In this document: piece by piece, positions 14,801-23,800 of the stretch
How the letters are laid out: the number at the start of each line of letters is the position of its first letter
How positions within the stretch are numbered: position 1 is the first letter of the stretch
Source of the DNA: Pseudomonas cichorii
GTDB lineage: Bacteria; Pseudomonadota; Gammaproteobacteria; Pseudomonadales; Pseudomonadaceae
Assembly (NCBI RefSeq): GCF_015471405.1
Contig: NZ_BLVZ01000001.1
Location: forward strand, 434,001-498,000
Direction: 5' to 3'
DNA: 64,000 bases
Notes under the pieces: generated by a model
The model's database searches: none
What the model was told of the DNA's origin: nothing
The model's input: the letters and a program-made list of their open reading frames with translations, nothing else
Translations under genes and position numbers: made by a program

Positions 14801-17800
14801 TGCGGCCCAGCAATACGGTGCCGAACACCACATCGTCGGTGGCCGACACCTTGCCCAGCACCAGCGCCCAGGCCAGATGCACCAGGCTGGCAGCGCTGAC
14901 GCCCAATTGGCGGGCCTGTTGCCGTAAACGATTGCTGACTTGTATATCCAGCGGCGCTCGCGCCTCCTCGATACCCTGGCCGTCGCCCTGAACATCATGC
15001 ACACCAAATGGCAGGGTCGGCTCGCTGATATCACCCAGCATCTCGCGGAAGAACGCCTCATGGGCAGCCGGTTCTACACCCAGCCGGGCCTGGGCCACAT
15101 AGTTGCGATACGGCATTGCCGCACCCAGTTGATCGGCAGTCCCCAGCAGGAAAGCCTGCATTTCAAGCTGCATCACTTCCAGCGCGGTATGGTCCAGCGC
15201 CAGGTGATGGAACAGCAACGTGGCAACCCAGCGGTTCTGCTCCTTGTCCTCGGCGCAAGCCAGGTGCAGCAATGGCGCACGGGTCAGGTCGAGACGATAG
15301 TGACGGGCGTCGAATTGTGCCGACAATTGCGTGGCGACCGGGCCATTGCCCGGATCAAGTTCGACGAATTGCGGTTGCAGCGTAACAGTGCGGCAGACCA
15401 CCTGCACTGGCTCATCAAGGCCAGTCCAATGAACTGCGGTGCGCAGGATATCGTGGCGATTGATGACCGACTGCAGTGCTCCGATGAAAGCGTCCAGACG
15501 TTCGCGACTATCAAAGGCGTACTGCGATTGCAGTACATAAGGGTCGCCAGCTTCGGCAGTCAGATAGTGATAGAGAATCCCTTCCTGCAACGGGGCCAGC
15601 GGGTAAATGTCCTGCACATTGGCTGCGCCACCCGGCACTGCCGCCAGAACCCGCTCCAGCGAAGCTTCGCTGATATCCAGCAATGGCAGCATATCAGGGG
15701 TGATCTGCGTGCAACCGGGCTCGATCAGGTTGGCCGGAACGCGGATTTCAGTGCTGTTGCCCACTGCGGCAGCCAAGGCCATCAGCGTTGGCTGGCTGAA
15801 CAGGACGCGAACATCGGCGCTGAGGCCTTGTTGACGCATCTTCTCGATCAGCTTGACCGCCAGCAACGAATGGCCGCCCAGCTCGAAGAAATGGTCATGA
15901 CGCCCTACGCGCTCGACCTTGAGCACATCGGCCCAGAGGTCGGCGAGCACCGACTCGACATGCCCCACAGGCGCTTCATACTCACGGCTGGCATAGGCCT
16001 GGGCATCAGGCGCTGGCAATGCGCGACGGTCCAGCTTGCCGTTGGCGGTCAGTGGCAGGCTGTCCAGTACCACAAAGGCCACGGGCACCATGTAATCGGC
16101 CAGCGAAGCACTCAATTCACGGCGCAACTCCTGCACTGACAGGCTCGCACCCGGCAGAGCGGTGACATAACCCACCAATTGCTTCGGCCCACGGGCTTCA
16201 TCGCCGTCCGCATCCTGACGGGCCAGAACTACTGACTCCTTGACCCCGACGCATTGCGCCAGACGCGCTTCGATTTCCCCGATTTCGATCCGGAAACCAC
16301 GGATCTTGACCTGATTGTCATTACGGCCACGGTATTCCACCGAACCGTCAGGCAGCCAGCAGGCCAGGTCGCCAGTGCGATACAGACGGGCGGCTGGGTC
16401 ATTACTGAAGGGATCTGCAACAAAAACCTGCTCAGTCAGCTCTGCACGGTTCAGATAACCGAGCGCTACGCCATCGCCGCCGATATACAGCTCGCCGGTA
16501 ACACCCAGCGGCACCGGTTGCTGACGGGCATCCAACACATACAACCGGGTATTGGCCAACGGCTTGCCAATCGGAATACTGCCCTCACCCACGGCCTTGA
16601 TTTCGTGGGTTGCCGAGAACGTGGTCGCTTCGGTCGGGCCATAGCCATTGAGCAGATGCTGAGGCGCGCCGTGCTTCAAGACCTGAGCAATGATCGAAGG
16701 ATCGAGCACATCGCCGCCGACAATCAAGTAACGCAACTGGGCAAAGGCGTCGTACAAGCCCGAGGCATATTGATGGAACAGGCCTGCCGTCATCCACAGC
16801 ACGCTGACCGACTGTTCCAGCAACAGAGCCCGGAACTCAGGCAGCGACAGCAATACATCCTGATCGACGACCACAACACTGCCGCCATTGAGCAGCGGCG
16901 CCCAGACATCCAGGGTACTGGCGTCAAACGCCGGGTTCGAGGCAAATGCCACCCGATCCTGCACGTTGAAATCGGCATAGCCGTTATTGAACACCAAACG
17001 GGCAATGGCGCGATGCGGGACCAGCACACCTTTTGGCGTACCGGTGGAACCCGAGGTGTACATGATGTAGGCCGCACTTTCGCTGGAACAGGCCAGCTCC
17101 GGGTTATTACCGTGCTCATGAGTCAGATCAAGGCTGTCCAGATCAATGCGAGCAACGCCTTGCGGTATCACCAGATTGCTATGGGTCAGGACATGGCGAG
17201 CACCGCTGTCCTGCACCATAAAGGCCTGACGTTCCTGGGGCGCATTGATATCCAGCGGCACATAAATGGCTGCGCACTTGATGATTGCCAGTTGCGCTAC
17301 CAGCAGATCCAGCGAGCGTGGCAGCAGAATCGCGACCGCATCGCCTGCAATCACACCTTGGCCAATCAGATGATGAGCCAGACGATTGGCCCGGACATTC
17401 AGTTCGGCATAGGTCAGCGCCTGTTTGCCATGCACTGCGGCAATAGCTTGAGGCCGTTCGGCCACTTGCCTTTCAAACAAGGCCTGGACGGAGCTGTCGC
17501 GTGGATAGTCGCAGGCACTGTCGTTGAAGCCATGCAGCAGTTGTTCGCGCTCGGCTTGCGGCAATACGGCAATGGCGTGAAGCGCGGTATCCGGTTGGTA
17601 CTCCAGTGCATCGATCAGGTTTGCCAGCGCACACGCCAATGTGTCGCAAACCCGCTGTGCGCCGATCTCGGTCATTGCCAGTGCTGTGATGGCAAAGCCT
17701 GTGCCCAGATCATCCACGGAGAGGGTCAGCGGGTAGTTGGTGCGCTCTTCGTTGCTCAGGCTTTCGATACCGTCCCAGGCCGACAGCGCCTGATCGGAGG

Positions 17801-20800
17801 TGACGTCGGCTGAGCTATGACGGTAATTGAGCAAGGTATTGAACAGCGGCGCAGGTGCGGCAACGGCACTGCAACGCTGGGCCAGAGCCAATGAAGCATG
17901 CTCATGACCAAGCAACGCGGTAAGGCGCGCATGAGTGGATTTCACGCCTTCAACCACACTGCGGGCATCGATATCCACTCGCAGCGGCAAGGTATTGATA
18001 AACATGCCCAGGGCACGGTCTGAACCCTCGCCCCCTTGCATACGCCCCATCAGCACCGTACCGAAAACCACCTGATCGCGACCGCAAGCCGCACGGGCAA
18101 CCAGTGCCCATGCCAGATGCAATACGCTGGCTGCACTGCTGCCCAGTTTCCGGGCCTGAGCCCGTACTCGCAGGCTCAGTTCGTCATCCAGAGCAATCCT
18201 GGCTTCCTCGATACCGCTCCCGTCGCCTCGCACGCCTGCCTGACCAAATGCCAGGGTCGATTCCTCGATATCACCGAGCTGGCTGCGGAAGAAGGTTTCA
18301 TGGTCCTGCTCGCTCAACCCCAGGCAGGCCTGGGCCACGTAATTGCGATAAGGCATGGCGGCGGGCAGCGAATCCCCTTCGCCCAGCATGAACGCCTGCA
18401 TTTCATGACGTACCACCTCAAGGGCCGTGTGATCCAGCGCCATATGGTGGAACATCAGCAGCATGACCCAGTGTCCTTTGTTCTGATCAAAGGCGCAGGC
18501 CAGGCGCATCAGAGGTGCCAGCCCCAGATCAAGGCGGTGATGGTGGGTAGAGAATCGTTCACGAATCTGGATGGCAACGTCGCCGTCCACGGGATTCAGC
18601 TCAAGGGTGTCCACCACCAGTTGCGCCTGACGCCAGACCACTTGCACTGGGCTTTCCAGCCCTTCCCAGAATACCGAGGTGCGCAAGGTGTCATGCCGGT
18701 CAATAACCTTCTGCAAAGCCGTGGCAAAGGATTCGATACGTGCCTGATCCCTGACCGTAAAGGTCGCCTGAAGAACGTAAGGATCGCCCTGAGCGGCGGA
18801 TACATGGTGATAAAGAATGCCCGCCTGCAACGGCGCCAGCGGATAGATATCCTGCACATTGGCTGCACCGCCCGGCACGCTGGCCACGATACGGTCCAGG
18901 GCCGGCTGGTCGAGGTTCACCAGCGGCAGAAGTTCAGGCGTAATGCGGGTGCAGCCCGGCCCGATCAGATTGGCCGGAACCACGACTTCGCGGTTATGGC
19001 CAACGGCAGCAGCCAGCGCGGCAACGGTTGGCTGACTGAACAGGATTCGCACATCGGCCGACAATCCCTTGCGACGCATGCGCTCGATCAGAGTGACAGC
19101 CAGCAACGAGTGACCGCCCAGCTCGAAGAAGTGGTCATGACGCCCTACACGCTCGACCTTGAGCACATCGGCCCAGATCTGCGCCAGAGTGATTTCGGTT
19201 TCGCCTTGCGGCGCTTCATAGCCTCGGCTGATCAGGGCTTGCTGGTCTGGCGCGGGGAGCGCCTTGCGATCCAGCTTTCCGTTTGGTGTCAGCGGCAGTT
19301 TTTCAAGATGGACATAGGCCGCTGGAACCATATAGTCCGGCAACTGGCTTTGCAGATGCGATCTCAGGATTTCCAGATCGGCTGTTTGACCTGTCGAGGT
19401 GAAGTAGGCAACCAGACGCTTATCGCCCGGTACGTCTTCACGGGCCATGACCACAGCCTCTTTGACGGAGGTATGACGAGCCAGCTTGGCTTCGATCTCG
19501 CCGAGTTCGATACGGAAACCACGAATCTTGACCTGATCGTCGTTACGGCCCAGATACTCGATATTGCCATCCGCCAACCAGCGACCCAGGTCGCCGGTGC
19601 GATACATGCGCGCTCCGGCGTTGAATGGATCGTCAAGGAAGCGTTCGGCGGTCAGGTCATCGCGATTCAGATAACCGCGAGCCACGCCCGCGCCGCCGAT
19701 ATAGATTTCGCCCGGAACACCCAGCGGCACCGGCTGGCGATGTTCATCCAGCAGGTAGAACTGAGTATTGGCGACCGGCTTGCCGATATGGGCCGCAAAA
19801 CCGTCTTCACGATCCATGGCCACCCAGCTTGAATAGGTGGTGGTTTCCGATGGGCCATAGAGGTTGCACAGGCGCTTGACGCCGGTTTCAGCGAATAGCC
19901 TTTCAACCAGCGAACCTTTAAGGGCCTCACCCGCGACGTTAACGGTATGAACGCCTTCTTGAAGGCCGCCCGACTCCAGCAATGCTTTAAGTGCTGAAGG
20001 AACGGTATTGATCAAGGTGACGTCATGTTCGCACTCTTGCAGGGCCAGCACGTTCTTGACCACTTCAATGCTGCCGCCAGAAGCCAGCGGTGCAAAGCAC
20101 TCGTAAACGGCCAGGTCAAAGTTCAGTGAGGTCGAGAACAGGGTTTTGGCCAGGACTTCCGGCTCAAACGCCTGTTGTGCCCAGGTCAGGAAGTTGACCG
20201 TATTACGGTGCTCGATCATCACGCCTTTCGGCAGACCGGTAGAACCCGAGGTGTAGATCACATAAGCCAGATGGGCAGGCGTCAGGCCTTCAATCACAGG
20301 ATTGGAGGCGGATTTGTCCTGCCAGCTCACCTCATCCAGATTGACCACAGCCACATCAGCAGCCGACAACAAGCCCAGAGTCGCAGTCTGCGCCAATACA
20401 GCCGCAGGCGCACTGTCCTGCAGCATGTAGGCAAGTCGCTCCACCGGATAAGCCGGGTCCAGAGGCACATAACCACCACCAGCTTTCAAAATAGCCAGCA
20501 GCCCGACCACCATATCGATACCGCGTTCGACGCAGATCGCCACCCGCGAATCGGGCACAACGCCCTGGCTGCGCAAGTGATGGGCCAGTCGGTTGGCGCG
20601 CTGGTTCAGTTCGGCATAGATCAGATGTTCATGGCCATAAACCACGGCAACCGCATCCGGCGTACGTTCAACCTGAGCCTCGAACAGGCCATGCACGGTC
20701 TGATCAAGCGGGTACTCGGCGCTCGTATCGTTGAAACCCTGCAATAACTGTTCGCGTTCGGTTTCCGGCAAGACCGACAGGCTGCGCAGTGGTGCCTGTG

Positions 20801-23800
20801 GTGTCAGTTCCAGTGCTTCGACCAGTTGCAGCAAGGCCGCCTGCATATAGCCGCAGACACGCCGGGCATCCACACCTTCCTGAGCCAGCGCAGTCAGCAG
20901 CAGGTTATCGCCCAGATCGTCGACGTTCAGGGTCAGCGGATAGTTGGTTCGCTCTTCGCCGGACAGGCCTTCGATACCTTTCCAGGCCTGCAAGGCTTCC
21001 GGCGTGATGGTGCCCGCAGCGCTGTGGCGATAGTTGAGCAGTGCGCTGAATAACGGCATGGATGCTGGCACGCCGCTGCAACGCTGGGCCAGAGCCAGGG
21101 AGGCATGTTCGTGGCCGAGCAAGTCGGTCAGCCGTTCGTGGGCCGCCCTGACACCGGCGCGTACGCCCTGCTCACCTACTGCCAGGCGCAACGGCAGGGT
21201 GTTGATGAAAAGGCCGATGGCGCGATCCGTGCCTTCGCCGCCTTGCATGCGGCCCATCAGCACAGTGCCGAACACCACATCCTGCTTGCCGGCGATTGCT
21301 CCCAGCACCACGCCCCACGCCAGATGCACCAGGCTGGCCAGGCTCACGCCCAGATGACGAGCCTGGGCCCGCAGGCGTTGATCCAGACCTTCGGCCAGTG
21401 CCTGTTTTGCTTCTTCGACACCACCGCCGTCGCCCTGCACATTCTGCAAGCCGAAAGGCAGCGTCGGTTCATCGACCTCACCCAGCATGCCGCGAAAGAA
21501 TGACTCGTGAGCTTCACGACTGACGCCCAGACGGGCCTGAGCTACATAGTTGCGATAGGCGATGGCTTCGCCCAGTTCCTGCTGACGCCCCAGCAGCCAG
21601 GCCTGCATCTCATGCTGGACCACTTCCAGCGCGGTATGGTCCAGCGCCAGGTGATGGAACAGCAGCAAGGCGACGCACCGCTGATTGGCCGTATCTTCGG
21701 CAAACAGGATGCGCAACAGTGGCGGCTGAGCCAGATCGAGACGGAAATGCCGTGGATCGAAGCGCGCCTGCAATTGCTCGGCGATATCGCCTTGCGTCGG
21801 GTCGAGGCTGACCTCCTCGACACTCAACTGTGCCTGACGGCAGACCACTTGCACCGGGCTGTCGAGGCCTTCCCAGAACACAGCAGTGCGCAGAATGTCA
21901 TGACGATCGACAACGGCTTGCAGCGCCTGAACGAAATCACTCAGGCGACCGCGATCCGCCATGCCAAACAGCGTCTGCAACACATAGGGATCACCCTGTT
22001 CGGCCGCCAGATGGTGATAAAGAATGCCTTCCTGCAACGGAGCAAGAGCGTAGATGTCCTGAATATTGGCAAGACCACCCGGCACGCTGGCCACGATACG
22101 GTCGATGGACGTCTGATCCAGATCCGCCAGCGGCAGCATGGCGGGAGTGATGCGTTGGCTATCGATGCCAATGACGTTGGCCGGAACACTGATTTCATGA
22201 CTCTCGCCGACCGCAGCAGCCAGTGCCGCCAGGGTCGGCTGACTGAACAGCACCCGCACATCGGCGCGCAGGCCCACCTGACGCATGCGCTCGATCAGGC
22301 TGACGGCAAGCAACGAGTGCCCGCCCAGTTCGAAGAAATGATCGAAGCGCCCCACTCGCTCTACCTTCAGTAACTGCGCCCAGAGCGTGGCAAGGGTTTC
22401 CTCGACCGGCCCCTGAGGCGCCTCATACTCGCGGCTGGCGAAGGCTTCAGCACCCGGTTCAGGCAAGGCGCGACGATCCAGTTTGCCGTTGGCCGTCAGC
22501 GGGAAGGCGTCAAGCATCACGAATGCAGCAGGCACCATGTACTCGGCCAGCGAGCCAAGCAATTCATCACGCAAGGCCTGGGCACTGAGTTCAACGCCCG
22601 CTTGCGCAATGACATAGGCCACCAGACGTTTCTGACCGGGTGTGTCCTGTTCGGCGCGGACCAGCACTGTGGCGTCGGCAACACCGGCACAGGTGCTCAG
22701 ACGCGCTGATATTTCACCCAACTCGATCCGGAAACCACGAATCTTCACTTGATCGTCGTTACGCCCGCGGTACTCGATGCTGCCGTCAGGCCGCCAGCAA
22801 CCCAGGTCGCCAGTACGGTAAAGCCTGGCGTCGGTGTCTGTGCCAAACGGATCGGGAATGAATTTTTCAAGGGTCAGGTCGGGACGGTTCAGATAGCCCC
22901 TGGCAACGCCATCACCGCCGATGTACAGCTCTCCCGTCACACCCAGCGGCGCGGGCCGCAGATAAGCATCCAGTACATAAACCCGGCTATTGCCGATAGG
23001 TCGACCAATAGGAATGCTCGGCCCGTCGACCCGCTCGATCTCCCAGGTGGTGGAAAAGGTGGTCGCTTCGGTGGGTCCATAGCCATTGAGCAGGTGACGG
23101 GGCGCGCCATTTGCCAGGACCCGGGCAATCACCACGGGGTCGAGCACATCGCCGCCGACGATCAGATAACGCAACCGGGCAAATGCATCGCTCAGGCCCG
23201 ATGCATATTGGTGAAACAGGCCAGCCGTCATCCACAGCACACTCACCGACTGCTCCAGCAGCAACCCGGCGAAATGCGCCCTCGACAACAGAACGTCCTG
23301 ATCCACCAGGACCACGCAACCGCCATTGAGCAGCGCGGCCCAGACTTCCAGCGTACTGGCGTCGAACGCCGGGTTGGAGGCAAACGCTACGCGGTCTGCG
23401 GCATTGAAGTCGGCGTAACCGTTATCGATGACCAGGCGACTGATTGCCCGGTGTGTCACCAGCACACCCTTTGGCGTTCCGGTGGAGCCAGAGGTGTACA
23501 TGACGTAAGCCGGCGCACCACCGACCAGCGCCTGTTGCGGTACGGGTTCAGCCTCAGCGTCCAGATTCAGGGTATCGAGATCCAGACGCGGAATACCGGC
23601 CAGTGGCGCACGACTGCTCACACTCAGCAATACACGGGCCTGGCTGTCCTCAAGGATGAATTGCAGACGTTCGGCAGGTGCATTGACGTCCAGAGGCACA
23701 TAGACCGCGCCGCACTTGAGAATCGCCAGTTGGCTGATCAGCAGCTCGAATGAGCGCTCCAGCTCCATGGCGACCCGATCACCCGGCTGGATGCCCGCTG

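Noticed and set aside
19480..20710. DLYNNALTY pockets read as Cys-activating
   Set aside because: Some predictors relate them to Cys codes, but Cys is not known in this peptide class and this code is the usual Ala code in Pseudomonas lipopeptide synthetases.
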